From the NCBI GenBank assembly GCA_902537665.1, contig CACBCE010000008.1, positions 1 to 61,856 on the forward strand: a stretch of DNA of 61,856 bases, in the 5' to 3' direction. The stretch comes from an uncultured Pelagibacteraceae bacterium. Lineage in GTDB: Bacteria; Pseudomonadota; Alphaproteobacteria; Pelagibacterales; Pelagibacteraceae. The notes below the pieces were generated by a model. The model saw only the letters and a program-made list of their open reading frames with translations. It was not told where the DNA came from and ran no database searches. Below, one piece after another: positions 7,152 through 15,457 of the stretch. The translations under genes and the position numbers were made by a program. Numbering within the stretch: the first letter of the stretch is position 1; every line of letters begins with the position of its first letter.

Positions 7152-7924
7152 TATTGAATATTTTTGCTTTTTAAAATTAAACTTGGATTTTTAAAATCTT
7201 TTTTTCCATAAAAAATTTCTTGTCCATTGAAATCTGTCACACTTCCGCCAGAGTGTTTTAAAATTGCATGGCCTGCAGCTATATCCCATTCTGATGCCCT
7301 TGGTTCTGCAACATAACCATCATACTCTCCAGCAGCAATAACACAAAATTTTAAAGAACTTTTCATTCTTACATATTTTTTAACATTAAGTTTTTTGTAT
7401 ATTTCATTTATTTCTGGTTTGATTTTGTTAGAGTAGGATACAAATTTAATCTCATTTTTATCAAAATTTTTTGAGTTATCTAATTTTATTGGTTCTCCAT
7501 TAATTAATTCAAAAGAAAGATTATCTCCATAAGAATAAAACATTCTATTTTTTGCTGGGGCATAAATTAATCCAGCAACAGGTTTTTTTTGAATTATTAA
7601 TCCTGCATTAATTGTAAATTCATCCAGATCATTAATGTAATCATAAGTTCCATCGATTGGATCGATTAACCAAAAATTTTCCAGGTTATTTTTTGATTTA
7701 TTTTCTGATGTTTCCTCAGATACTATTGGGATATTTGGCGTTAAGCTTAATATTTTTTTACTTAAAATTTTATTAACTTCTAAGTCTCCATTGCTTACAG
7801 GTGTATTATCGGATTTTATTTCTTTAGTTAGACCTTTTTTCCTAAGATCTATAGAAATTTTCCCTGCATCTAAAAAAGTTTGAATTAGATTCTCAACAAT
7901 TTTTTTAATATCACTTTGAGTCAT
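7151..7924 (-). CDS. cysQ: 3'(2'),5'-bisphosphate nucleotidase
   Basis: A 257-residue member of the inositol-monophosphatase fold. Metal and phosphate motifs are clear: the first acidic site SEET, WLIDPIDGTYDYI (D-P-I-D-G-T), and the C-terminal EWDIAAGHAIL (W-D-x-A-A). CysQ removes the 3'-phosphate of PAP formed in sulfate assimilation and helps control sulfite and lithium sensitivity. Inositol monophosphatase SuhB is the main alternative; the length and the EPRASEWD segment favour CysQ. It is flanked in the same direction by a DUF3553 gene (14-bp overlap) and by a tiny membrane peptide (1-bp overlap). Confidence 0.82.
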   Translation of the reverse strand: MTQSDIKKIVENLIQTFLDAGKISIDLRKKGLTKEIKSDNTPVSNGDLEVNKILSKKILSLTPNIPIVSEETSENKSKNNLENFWLIDPIDGTYDYINDLDEFTINAGLIIQKKPVAGLIYAPAKNRMFYSYGDNLSFELINGEPIKLDNSKNFDKNEIKFVSYSNKIKPEINEIYKKLNVKKYVRMKSSLKFCVIAAGEYDGYVAEPRASEWDIAAGHAILKHSGGSVTDFNGQEIFYGKKDFKNPSLILKSKNIQ

Positions 7925-8087
7925 TTATTTTTTTTAATTCTATATTTTCAGAGTTTATTACTTTTTTACCAACATTTTCAAAATTAACAGTGATTTTACC
8001 TTTGATTATTGATTGAACTTGTCCTATTCCCCAATCTTTATTTGCTGGATTGAAAACTTTGTCGCCTGGTTCAAAATCAAAAATCAT
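7911..8087 (-). CDS. DUF3553 family small protein
   Basis: A 58-residue protein from ATG 8087 to TGA 7911. The sequence [20 protein letters not shown] then [18 protein letters not shown] matches the DUF3553 pattern (PGDxVxxPxxxDWGxGQVQS, then TVxFExxGKK). It is a small beta-barrel-like domain, similar in size to the N-terminal CarD/RID-type domains, which might contact RNA polymerase or nucleic acid; that function is inference. It overlaps cysQ by 14 bp and is the first gene of a three-gene unit with cysQ and the 47-aa peptide. mnmA lies divergent 41 bp away. Confidence 0.72.
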   Translation of the reverse strand: MIFDFEPGDKVFNPANKDWGIGQVQSIIKGKITVNFENVGKKVINSENIELKKINDSK

Positions 8088-8128
8088 TTAATTTAACTTA
8101 TATTAGAAATAAGTATAAATACCATCAA

Positions 8129-9247
8129 ATGAATAATAATTTAAACTCTATTGGTTTAAAAAAAAATCCATCAGAAACAACGGTTGTTGTAGCAATGTCA
8201 GGTGGAGTGGACTCATCTACTGTTGCTGGAATGATGAAAAAAGATGGTTACAAAGTTATTGGTATAACTTTAAAACTTTATGATGATGGTAAAGAGGTTG
8301 CTGCATCAAAACAATGCTGCTCAGGTCAAGATATAATGGATGCAAAAAGAGTCGCCCAAAAATTAGGTATTGAACACAAAATTCTCTATTATCAAAACAA
8401 GTTCAAACAAGGAGTAATTGACAACTTTGTTGATAGTTATTTAAAAGGCGAAACTCCTATTCCTTGTGTGCAATGTAATCAAACAGTAAAATTTAAAGAT
8501 TTGTTTGAAGTTGCGAAAGATCTTAAGGCAGATGCATTAATTACTGGTCACTATGTAAAAAGCCTTACTGTTGACAATCAAACTAATATGTATCGAGCTA
8601 TTGATGAAAATAGAGACCAAAGTTATTTTTTATTTAATACTTCTAGAGAACAATTAAATTACTTAAGATTTCCATTAGGAGGCATGCTTAAAGATGAAAC
8701 AAGATCAATAGCAAAAAAACTAAATCTTAACGTAGCGGATAAGCCAGATAGCCAAGATATTTGTTTCGTACCTAATGGCGACTATGCCTCGGTAATTCAA
8801 AAATTTAGACCAGACTCTTTTAAAAAAGGAAATATAAAAGATCTAGATGGAAAAGTTATTGGAGTTCATGATGGAATAATTAATTTTACAATAGGTCAAA
8901 GAAAAGGAATTAAAGTTTCAGATAAAGATGCATTATATGTATTAAAGATAGACGCAGAAAAAAATGAAATTTTTGTTGGTCCAAGAGAAAAACTTGGGAA
9001 AAAAGATATTAAACTTTATGATTTAAATTTACTTGTAAATAAAAATGAATTTAAAAATAATATTTTTGTCAAAGTAAGATCAACAGGCAAACTTCTTGAG
9101 GGAAAAGTAAATTTTAATAATGATAATACAGCCCTAGTTAATTTAGAAGAATTTGAAGATGGAATATCTCCAGGACAAGCTTGCGTTTTTTATAATAAAG
9201 ACAAATTTGGTTATAAAGTTTTAGGCGGTGGGTGGATCAAAAATTAA
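8129..9247 (+). CDS. mnmA: tRNA-specific 2-thiouridylase MnmA
   Basis: A 372-residue enzyme that adds sulfur to U34 of tRNA-Lys, -Glu and -Gln. The ATP PP-loop SGGVDSS is at residues 24-30. The two catalytic cysteines lie in PCVQCN and in [13 protein letters not shown], the latter the conserved D-S-Q-x-I-C-F pattern. GHY (tRNA-contact) and FTIGQRKG are also present, and a beta-barrel C-terminal domain follows. Length fits the family. It is divergent from the DUF3553-cysQ unit and its end overlaps by 4 bp the end of the convergent membrane protein gene. Confidence 0.95.
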   Translation: MNNNLNSIGLKKNPSETTVVVAMSGGVDSSTVAGMMKKDGYKVIGITLKLYDDGKEVAASKQCCSGQDIMDAKRVAQKLGIEHKILYYQNKFKQGVIDNFVDSYLKGETPIPCVQCNQTVKFKDLFEVAKDLKADALITGHYVKSLTVDNQTNMYRAIDENRDQSYFLFNTSREQLNYLRFPLGGMLKDETRSIAKKLNLNVADKPDSQDICFVPNGDYASVIQKFRPDSFKKGNIKDLDGKVIGVHDGIINFTIGQRKGIKVSDKDALYVLKIDAEKNEIFVGPREKLGKKDIKLYDLNLLVNKNEFKNNIFVKVRSTGKLLEGKVNFNNDNTALVNLEEFEDGISPGQACVFYNKDKFGYKVLGGGWIKN

Positions 9248-9954
9248 TTTAGTTTTTTCCACATAAAAAATGTTAATAAATAAAAAGTGATTACTCCAAT
9301 AAAATAATCCCATTCCAACGCATGTTTTAAAAACTTTAATTGAATTCCAAAAAAATCATCACCAGGTAGACTGACAATAGGTATACTTATTACTGCAACT
9401 ATAATTAATATTGAAACTAAAATTATTTTAAGATTAAGCATTATCGGGTTTATATGATCTTTCAATTTCTCTTTAAAAGACCAAAAAGTTGCTACTAAGT
9501 AAGCTTGGGCAACAATTTCAAAAACAACAAAAGATAGCATTATTACTCTTCTAAAAAGTTTGTATAGGTCATTATCAAATTTGATACCTAAAAAAATTGA
9601 ATGCACAGTTAGTGCAACCGCTGAGGCAATACCAAAAAAAACTATTTTTTTTAAATTTTTGTGGTCGACTTCAAAATATTTAATGATGTCTTTATTAAAT
9701 AACCAATACCTGATTAATAAATAAGATGTCAAAAACATTGCAGGCTTAAATACTAACCAAGAAGGGTAAGGCCTAGCTGTTCTACTGATAGAGGCACCAC
9801 CATCAAAATAAGGAATAGTATTGTGCAAAATGTCTGTTTGATTTGGGAATAAACTATGAAACTGAGTTACTAGTATAAGACAGATATTTACTGCAACGAA
9901 AGGGACTATAAAAATCCATATGCTAATGGATCGCGCCTTCTCTATTGAATTCAT
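9244..9954 (-). CDS. Multi-pass membrane protein, possibly Frag1/DRAM/Sfk1-like
   Basis: A 236-residue protein with about six membrane segments. A long extracytoplasmic-looking loop after the first segment contains [19 protein letters not shown], and the C-terminus has [10 protein letters not shown] before the last helix. This layout (loop with S-x-S/T near a P-rich turn, six helices, H-x-x-E-W near the end) recalls the Frag1/DRAM/Sfk1 group, whose eukaryotic members act in membrane lipid or GPI-anchor biology, but the match is only by eye. It is likely co-transcribed with the small basic ORF 6 bp upstream. Confidence 0.5.
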   Translation of the reverse strand: MNSIEKARSISIWIFIVPFVAVNICLILVTQFHSLFPNQTDILHNTIPYFDGGASISRTARPYPSWLVFKPAMFLTSYLLIRYWLFNKDIIKYFEVDHKNLKKIVFFGIASAVALTVHSIFLGIKFDNDLYKLFRRVIMLSFVVFEIVAQAYLVATFWSFKEKLKDHINPIMLNLKIILVSILIIVAVISIPIVSLPGDDFFGIQLKFLKHALEWDYFIGVITFYLLTFFMWKKLN

Positions 9955-9960
9955 TGAGGA

Positions 9961-10044
9961 CTATTTCTTTTTATTTTTTTTTCTAGCTCTTCTTTTTTTT
10001 GAGCCCATTTTTCTTCGGCCTCTATGTTTTTTCGGATATCCCAT
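9961..10044 (-). CDS. 27-aa very basic peptide
   Basis: The frame ATG 10044 to TAG 9961 encodes MGYPKKHRGRRKMGSKKRRA followed by seven more mostly basic residues. Sixteen of 27 residues are Lys or Arg. A GGGAA-like sequence lies just upstream of the ATG on the coding strand (around 10048-10053). It lies 6 bp before the membrane protein gene on the same strand. Such a composition resembles tiny ribosome-associated proteins (for example THX or the AURKAIP1/COX24 type), but no family match can be shown. A chance frame in A-rich DNA is possible, although the non-lysine residues argue against pure poly-A. Confidence 0.4.
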   Translation of the reverse strand: MGYPKKHRGRRKMGSKKRRARKKNKKK

Positions 10045-10119
10045 TATTCCCTTCTGTTATAATTTAATTGAAATTATGTGAGGGATATAGCATTGTCCTT
10101 TAAAGTTATCAATTTTTTT

Positions 10120-11295
10120 ATGGTAAAATCATTTAAAACATTTTTAAAACATACCGCAAAAGATTTTCATAATCAGTCAGTAAATCCACCAGTAGTTAGA
10201 GCTTCAACGATAATATTTAAATCAATGAAGCATATAAGGAAGACTCAAAAAAAGGCCCAAAAAAATCCAGTTGGCGGTCATTACGATTATGGAAGACAAG
10301 GAACTTCAACAACCTATATTTTACAAAAGATTTTAACTAAGCTCGAAGATAGTTATCATGTATTTACCACTCCCACAGGTTTTGGATCAGTATTTTTAGC
10401 TATATTTAGTGTCGTAAGACCTGGGGATGAAATAATTGCTGCGGACCCAGTTTATAGTCCCACGAGAGTTTTAACTCAAGATTTTTTAAAAGAATTTAAT
10501 ATTAAAACAATTTTTTATAATCCACATGATTTAAAAACTTTAGAGAGAAGCATAACAAAAAAAACAAAATTAATTTTTGTTGAAAATCCAGGTAGTAATA
10601 CTTTTGATTTTCAAGATCTTGGAAAAATTGTTTCAATTGCCAAAAAATACAAAATTTTAACAGCAATAGATAATACCTGGGCTACACCTTACTATCTTAA
10701 ACCAATAAAACTTGGTTTTGATATGTCTATTGTATCTGCTACTAAATATTACTCTGGTCATTCTGATGTTATGGGTGGAAGTCTAGCAGTTAATAAAAAA
10801 GTTTTCCAAAAAGTGAAAGCAGCTGAAAAAATAACAGGTTTAAGATTGGGACCTGATGATGCGTATTTAATTACTAGAGGTTTAAGAACTTTGGATGTTA
10901 GATTAGATAGACATAGAGAAAATGCAAAAAAAATTGCAGCTTTCTTGTCAAAAAATAAAAGGATTAAACTTCTGTATCCATTTAAGAAAAATTCCTTAAA
11001 TTTTAGAATGTGGAAAAAGTATTACTCTGGTGCCTCAGGATTAATGGGGCTTAAAATAAAATCAAATAATATCAATTCTGTCAGAAAATTTGTAAATTCA
11101 CTTAAATTATTCGGATATGGTTATAGTTGGGGAGGTTTTGAGAGTTTGGTTTTACATCAAGAATTTAGAGAAACAGGAAATAGAAAATTCATGAATTTAG
11201 CAAAGGATGAACATTTAGTCAGATTTCATATAGGACTTGAGGATCCAAATGATTTGATTGCTGATATTAAACAAGCATTAAAACATTTGAGATGA
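10120..11295 (+). CDS. metC: Cystathionine beta-lyase / trans-sulfuration PLP enzyme
   Basis: About 391 residues of the Cys/Met metabolism PLP family. The Schiff-base lysine is in SATKYYSGHSDVMGG, the cofactor-contacting aspartate in TAIDNTWATPYY, and the YDYGRQGT element near residue 60 matches the Y-x-R substrate and phosphate site. GYSWGGFESL near the C-terminus is typical of cystathionine beta-lyase (MetC), which cleaves cystathionine to homocysteine. A longer frame opens at GTG 10078, but the ATG at 10120 gives an N-terminus closer to the family. Its last bases overlap the MFS gene by ATGA. Gamma-lyase or gamma-synthase activity cannot be excluded. Confidence 0.85.
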   Translation: MVKSFKTFLKHTAKDFHNQSVNPPVVRASTIIFKSMKHIRKTQKKAQKNPVGGHYDYGRQGTSTTYILQKILTKLEDSYHVFTTPTGFGSVFLAIFSVVRPGDEIIAADPVYSPTRVLTQDFLKEFNIKTIFYNPHDLKTLERSITKKTKLIFVENPGSNTFDFQDLGKIVSIAKKYKILTAIDNTWATPYYLKPIKLGFDMSIVSATKYYSGHSDVMGGSLAVNKKVFQKVKAAEKITGLRLGPDDAYLITRGLRTLDVRLDRHRENAKKIAAFLSKNKRIKLLYPFKKNSLNFRMWKKYYSGASGLMGLKIKSNNINSVRKFVNSLKLFGYGYSWGGFESLVLHQEFRETGNRKFMNLAKDEHLVRFHIGLEDPNDLIADIKQALKHLR

Positions 11296-12512
11296 GTACA
11301 GAAAAATTTTTTCAATCCAGAACAGCATTAATCACATTATTTGCGGCTTGTTTTGTTGTTTTAATTTCTCTTGGTGTACGACAAACCTTTGGTTTGTTTT
11401 TCATGGATTTCAATGAAAGTCTCAAAATAAGCAACACAGCATTTGGTTTTGCAATAGGAATGCAGATGTTAATGTGGGGATTAACAGGACCTATTTTTGG
11501 TGCTATTGCAGATAAGTATGGAGGTCATATAGCAATTATTTCAGCATTTATTTTTTATGCAGCTGGAATATTCTTTTTATACACAGGACCTAATACAGGT
11601 ATCTTTTTTCAAATACACATGGGGTTGTTAATTGGAATAGGACTCGGTGGAACAGCCATTAGTATTCCAATGTCTATTGTTGGAAAACACTTTCCTTTAT
11701 CTACAAGAACTATTGCAATGAGTTTTGTGACTGCAGTTGGATCGTTTGGTTACTTTTTGTCTCCAATTTTCACAAGTTACTCTCTAAATGAATTTGGATG
11801 GAATTATACTTTATTCGTTTTCGGAATACTTTTAATTGCTGGTTTAGTAGCTGCTTACTTCGTAAGATCTCCATCTGCAACTGAAAATGTAGAAAAAACA
11901 TCAAATCAATCGTTTTCTGAAGCACTCAATGAAGCATTCAAAACAAAAAGTTATATTTTACTTGTATCTGGTTTTTTTGTTTGTGGATTTCATATTACTT
12001 TAGTTGGAACTCATGTTCCTAAGTATGTGATAGATAGAGGTCTTGAGGATTGGACTGCTGCAGCTATTTTATCTTTAATTGGGTTATTCAATATTTTTGG
12101 CTCTTTATTAAGTGGCTATCTTTCTGCAAAAATGAGTAAAAAAATAATCTTAAGTGCAATCTACTTTTTGCGAGGAGTTTCAATAATATTCTTTATATTC
12201 ACTCCAGCTAGCAATATTGCAGCATTTATATTTGGAGCAAGTTTTGGGTTCCTATGGTTATCGACAGTACCAGCTACCAGCGGAATAGTTGCTCATCTTT
12301 TTGGTACAAAATATTTGGGCTTGTTATATGGAATTGTTTTTTTAAGTCACCAAATTGGTTCGTTTTTTGGTGCATATCTTGGAGGTTTATTTCACGATAC
12401 TTATGGGTCATATGACTATGCGTGGTATTTAGCAATTGCTTTATCTGTTTTTGCAGCAATAATTCATTTACCAATAAAAGAAGAACCAGTTTTAAGATTA
12501 AAAAAAGAATAA
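11292..12512 (+). CDS. Major facilitator superfamily transporter
   Basis: A 406-residue protein with 12 likely membrane helices. The loop 2-3 signature reads GAIADKYGGH (MFS motif A, G-x-x-x-D-R/K-x-G), and a repeat-like element SGYLSAKMSKK follows helix 8. The first helix has GVRQTFGLFFMDF, a pattern seen in MCT/OFA-type monocarboxylate carriers; the cargo is therefore possibly an organic acid, but this is weak. It overlaps metC by 4 bp and is followed after 1 bp by the TTG start of the PabB-like gene, so it lies inside a tight operon. Confidence 0.85.
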   Translation: MSTEKFFQSRTALITLFAACFVVLISLGVRQTFGLFFMDFNESLKISNTAFGFAIGMQMLMWGLTGPIFGAIADKYGGHIAIISAFIFYAAGIFFLYTGPNTGIFFQIHMGLLIGIGLGGTAISIPMSIVGKHFPLSTRTIAMSFVTAVGSFGYFLSPIFTSYSLNEFGWNYTLFVFGILLIAGLVAAYFVRSPSATENVEKTSNQSFSEALNEAFKTKSYILLVSGFFVCGFHITLVGTHVPKYVIDRGLEDWTAAAILSLIGLFNIFGSLLSGYLSAKMSKKIILSAIYFLRGVSIIFFIFTPASNIAAFIFGASFGFLWLSTVPATSGIVAHLFGTKYLGLLYGIVFLSHQIGSFFGAYLGGLFHDTYGSYDYAWYLAIALSVFAAIIHLPIKEEPVLRLKKE

Positions 12513-12513
12513 A

Positions 12514-13665
12514 TTGAATAGAACAAATCAATTAACAAAACTACATTTATCAGGGAAACCCTATATTATTTATAAATCTCAAAACGGGTTCGATCTTTAC
12601 ACCGATTTTTCAAAAAAAATAATTTTAAACAATAAAAATATTAAAAGTTTTTTAACAAAAAAAAATAAAAAACAATCAACAAATACAGATCTTTTTATTG
12701 GTTTTTTTGGATATGAGTTATTAAATAATCTGATTGATGTAAAAGTTCCTAAACAAAAAAATTTAAACTTTCCAAAGGGTATTTTTTATAAACCAGAAAA
12801 AAAGATCAAACTCAGTAACAAGTTAAATTATGATTTAAAAAATTTTGAGTGTGAGAACTTTAAAATCAATATTAATAGAAAAAATTATACAAAAATATTC
12901 AATAAATTTAAGAAAAAGATAAAGAGTGGTGAGACATATCAAATAAAAATTTGCACTAAATATAAAACAAAGTCAAAAATCAATCCGTTAGATTTTTTTT
13001 CAAGGTTATCTGATACCAATCTAGCTCCAGAGGCTTTTATGATTAAAGATAATAATTACTCAATTATTAGCTGTTCCCCAGAAACTTTAATTATAAAAAA
13101 AGGAAACAACATATCTACAAAACCAATAGCTGGGACCGTAAAAAAAACTAAACAGTTAAATAAAATTAAAGCATTAAATTATTTTAGAAAAAATTTAAAA
13201 GAAACCAAAGAGCATAATATGATTGTTGATATGGAAAGAAATGATTTATCAAGAATTTGCAAGGTAGGTTCAGTAAAATTGTCTAAACAAAAAATCGTTG
13301 AGGAATATAAAGACCTTTTTCATTATGTTAGCTTAATTAAGGGAAAATTAAAAAAAAATACAAATAATTTTGAAATAATTAAAGCAATGATGCCAGGTGG
13401 TTCTGTTATTGGGTGTCCAAAGATAAATACGCTTAATCTTTTAAATAATCAGGAAAAAGAAAATAGAAATATTTATACAGGAAGTTTTGGTTACATAAAA
13501 TTTAATGGCGACATGAGATTTAATATAATTATAAGATCAGTTTTAAATTTTAAGAACATATCCGAAATTTCAGTTGCCTCAGGTGTCGTTGTCGATAGTA
13601 ACGCCAATCATGAGTTTAATGAGAATTTTCTTAAAGCTAAGGCGTTAATAGATTTATTCAAATGA
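12514..13665 (+). CDS. pabB: Aminodeoxychorismate synthase component I-like (PabB/TrpE family)
   Basis: A 383-residue chorismate-binding enzyme. Typical motifs are SGETYQIKIC, SCSPETLI, PIAGTVKKT, EHNMIVDMERNDLSRIC, PGGSVIGCPK and the C-terminal TGSFGYIKFNG. With the adjacent PabA-like and PabC-like genes it should form 4-amino-4-deoxychorismate for folate. Two oddities: it is short, with a reduced N-terminal domain, and the active-site loop reads PIAGT, as in anthranilate synthase, rather than the PIKGT common in PabB. The start is TTG (12514), 1 bp after the MFS stop. It overlaps pabA by 4 bp. Anthranilate synthase is the main alternative. Confidence 0.75.
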   Translation: MNRTNQLTKLHLSGKPYIIYKSQNGFDLYTDFSKKIILNNKNIKSFLTKKNKKQSTNTDLFIGFFGYELLNNLIDVKVPKQKNLNFPKGIFYKPEKKIKLSNKLNYDLKNFECENFKININRKNYTKIFNKFKKKIKSGETYQIKICTKYKTKSKINPLDFFSRLSDTNLAPEAFMIKDNNYSIISCSPETLIIKKGNNISTKPIAGTVKKTKQLNKIKALNYFRKNLKETKEHNMIVDMERNDLSRICKVGSVKLSKQKIVEEYKDLFHYVSLIKGKLKKNTNNFEIIKAMMPGGSVIGCPKINTLNLLNNQEKENRNIYTGSFGYIKFNGDMRFNIIIRSVLNFKNISEISVASGVVVDSNANHEFNENFLKAKALIDLFK

Positions 13666-14219
13666 TTTATGTAATTGACCATAACGACTCCTTTACTCAT
13701 AATGTAGTTCATCAATTTGCTATATTTGATAAAGTTGAGTGTGATAATTATGATAGAGTTAGCGAAAATAAAATTAAGCAAGCATCAACAATAATTTTTT
13801 CACCTGGACCAGGTAATCCAAAAAATTATCCAATCACTTCAAAAATTTATAAAAAATATAAAGGTAAAAAAAAAATCATAGGGATTTGTTTAGGATTTCA
13901 ACATATTTTATTTTGTGAAGGTGCAAAAATTGTTGAACAAAAAAAAATTTATCATGGTTTTCAATCAAATATAAAAGTTATTACTAATAAATCTTTATTC
14001 AAAAAAGGAAAAATATTTAAAGTTGGCAGGTATCATTCTCTAAAATTAAAAGAGCCTTTCAAATCTAATAATTTTGAGATAACTATGAGATGTTTAAATT
14101 CAAAAGTCGCGATGGCATTTGAAAATCAAAGGGAAAAAATATATGGATTTCAATTTCACCCAGAATCTTTTTTAACTATCAATGGTAACTTACTTATTAA
14201 AAAAATCTTATCAGCTTAA
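13662..14219 (+). CDS. pabA: Glutamine amidotransferase component (PabA/TrpG)
   Basis: A 185-residue class I glutaminase subunit. It opens MIYVIDHNDSFTHNVV, has the oxyanion-strand segment FSPGPGNP, the nucleophile elbow GICLGFQ and the catalytic pair in FQFHPESFLT. It would pass ammonia from glutamine to the PabB-like partner encoded directly upstream. Length is normal. The ATG overlaps the pabB stop by 4 bp (ATGA), so subunits are probably made in a fixed ratio. PabA and TrpG cannot be separated by sequence alone; in many bacteria one subunit serves both synthases. Confidence 0.85.
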   Translation: MIYVIDHNDSFTHNVVHQFAIFDKVECDNYDRVSENKIKQASTIIFSPGPGNPKNYPITSKIYKKYKGKKKIIGICLGFQHILFCEGAKIVEQKKIYHGFQSNIKVITNKSLFKKGKIFKVGRYHSLKLKEPFKSNNFEITMRCLNSKVAMAFENQREKIYGFQFHPESFLTINGNLLIKKILSA

Positions 14220-14955
14220 AGACTTAAAACAAATAGAGTTTGAAGATCTTTGGGGAGATCATGGAATTTTTACAACGATGTGGATTTTTGGCAAACCAGC
14301 AAAAATTTTATTCTTTGATAATCATTTAAAAAATTTAATTTTATCATTAAAAAAATATCAAATAAAAAAAAAATCTTTAAAGTCAGATATTTTAAAAATA
14401 ATTAATAAAAATTTATCCAAAAAGAGGAAATATAATCATCTATTGAGAATTGCCATAAATAAGAAAGTTATTTCAATATCTTTAAGAAAAAGAGTTAAAC
14501 CAAAATTAAATTTTAATTTAAGGTTAGTTAAATTAAAAAGAGAAAAACCAGAATTTAAAAATCTTAAATACAAAAAAATCTTATCTTATTTGTCTAAAAT
14601 GGATAATTCCCAATCAGATATTGCATTAGTATCCAATAAAAAATTATTAGAAACTGGAACCTCAAATTTATTATTTGTTAAAGATCAAAAATTTTTTACG
14701 CCCAAAAAGGATTATTATGAGGGAAATACTTATAAATTTTTTAAAACAAAAATAAGAAAGATAATTAAAAAAGATATTTTGGTTAAAGAAATAAAAAATT
14801 ATGATGAAATATTATTAATAGGATCTGGGAAAGGGGTTGCTTCAGTTAAAACTATAAATGATCTTAAATGGAAAAGAAAAAACCTAAAAAAATTCAAGTT
14901 TCTATCTAAACAATATGATGCTGTTATAAATAAATGTAATTCTTATAGATTTTAG
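14182..14955 (+). CDS. pabC: Aminodeoxychorismate lyase-like class IV aminotransferase
   Basis: A 257-residue fold-type IV PLP protein. GDHGIFTTMWIFGKP matches the N-terminal (G-x-G/D-x-F-T-T) element, the probable PLP lysine lies in FKNLKYKKIL, and ETGTSNLLFV matches the family's E-x-x-x-S-N-x-F phosphate-site motif. PabC splits aminodeoxychorismate into pABA and pyruvate. The ATG at 14182 overlaps pabA by 38 bp; other starts inside would cut the first strand, although a non-ATG start nearer the pabA stop is possible. The protein is very lysine-rich. Context with pabB and pabA supports the call over a branched-chain or D-amino-acid aminotransferase. Confidence 0.75.
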   Translation: MVTYLLKKSYQLKDLKQIEFEDLWGDHGIFTTMWIFGKPAKILFFDNHLKNLILSLKKYQIKKKSLKSDILKIINKNLSKKRKYNHLLRIAINKKVISISLRKRVKPKLNFNLRLVKLKREKPEFKNLKYKKILSYLSKMDNSQSDIALVSNKKLLETGTSNLLFVKDQKFFTPKKDYYEGNTYKFFKTKIRKIIKKDILVKEIKNYDEILLIGSGKGVASVKTINDLKWKRKNLKKFKFLSKQYDAVINKCNSYRF

Positions 14956-14958
14956 CAA

Positions 14959-15357
14959 ATGAAAGACCCAAACAATCCTTGTTTATTTTGTAATGTTAAA
15001 AAAAGTGGATGTGCTCATGAAAATGAATTGGCATATGCAAGTTATGACTCATATCCAGTTTCAGAACATCATTGTTTGATTATACCTAAAAGACACATAA
15101 AAGATTATTTTGATTTATCTAATAATGAATTGGTTGCCTGTAATGATCTTTTAAAAATTGTAAAAAAAGAAATAATCAATATAGATCCATTAGTTAAAGG
15201 ATTCAATTTAGGTACTAATATAGGAATTGTATCTGGTCAATCTATTTTGCATTGTCATTTTCACCTGATTCCCCGAAGAGAAGGAGATGTAGATAATCCT
15301 CAGGGTGGAGTACGATCGGTCATTCCAAACAAACAACATTATAAAAGAAATAATTAG
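14959..15357 (+). CDS. HIT family nucleotide-binding protein
   Basis: A 132-residue histidine-triad protein. The triad is in HCHFHLIPRR (H-x-H-x-H), and the N-terminal zinc-type cysteines appear in CLFCNV. These proteins hydrolyse nucleotide phosphoramidates or dinucleoside polyphosphates. The motif and the RREGDVDNPQGGVR tail resemble the bacterial HIT group annotated as diadenosine tetraphosphate hydrolases. It lies 3 bp after pabC and ends the six-gene run from metC; a functional tie with folate synthesis is not evident. Confidence 0.85.
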   Translation: MKDPNNPCLFCNVKKSGCAHENELAYASYDSYPVSEHHCLIIPKRHIKDYFDLSNNELVACNDLLKIVKKEIINIDPLVKGFNLGTNIGIVSGQSILHCHFHLIPRREGDVDNPQGGVRSVIPNKQHYKRNN

Positions 15358-15375
15358 CCTGTTATAAAAGACAAA

Positions 15376-15410
15376 TTGACCCCAGTTTGAGGTTGAACTA
15401 TAAATTCAAC
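15376..15410 (+). promoter_or_regulatory. Predicted sigma-70 promoter with overlapping dyad upstream of aprM
   Basis: TTGACC at 15376-15381 and TATAAA at 15399-15404 are 17 bp apart, close to the consensus. An inverted repeat GTTGAA (15392-15397) / TTCAAC (15405-15410) with a 7-bp spacer surrounds the -10 element, a typical place for a repressor operator. The start codon of aprM follows about 50 bp downstream, behind AAAGGCGGAA. Confidence 0.6.
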
Positions 15411-15457
15411 TATATATAAAACTTAAAAACTAATTCAAAATTTAACAAAAGGCGGAA

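Noticed and set aside
10078-10119. Upstream GTG start for the metC-like gene
   Set aside because: It adds 14 residues unlike the family; the ATG at 10120 fits the usual N-terminus.
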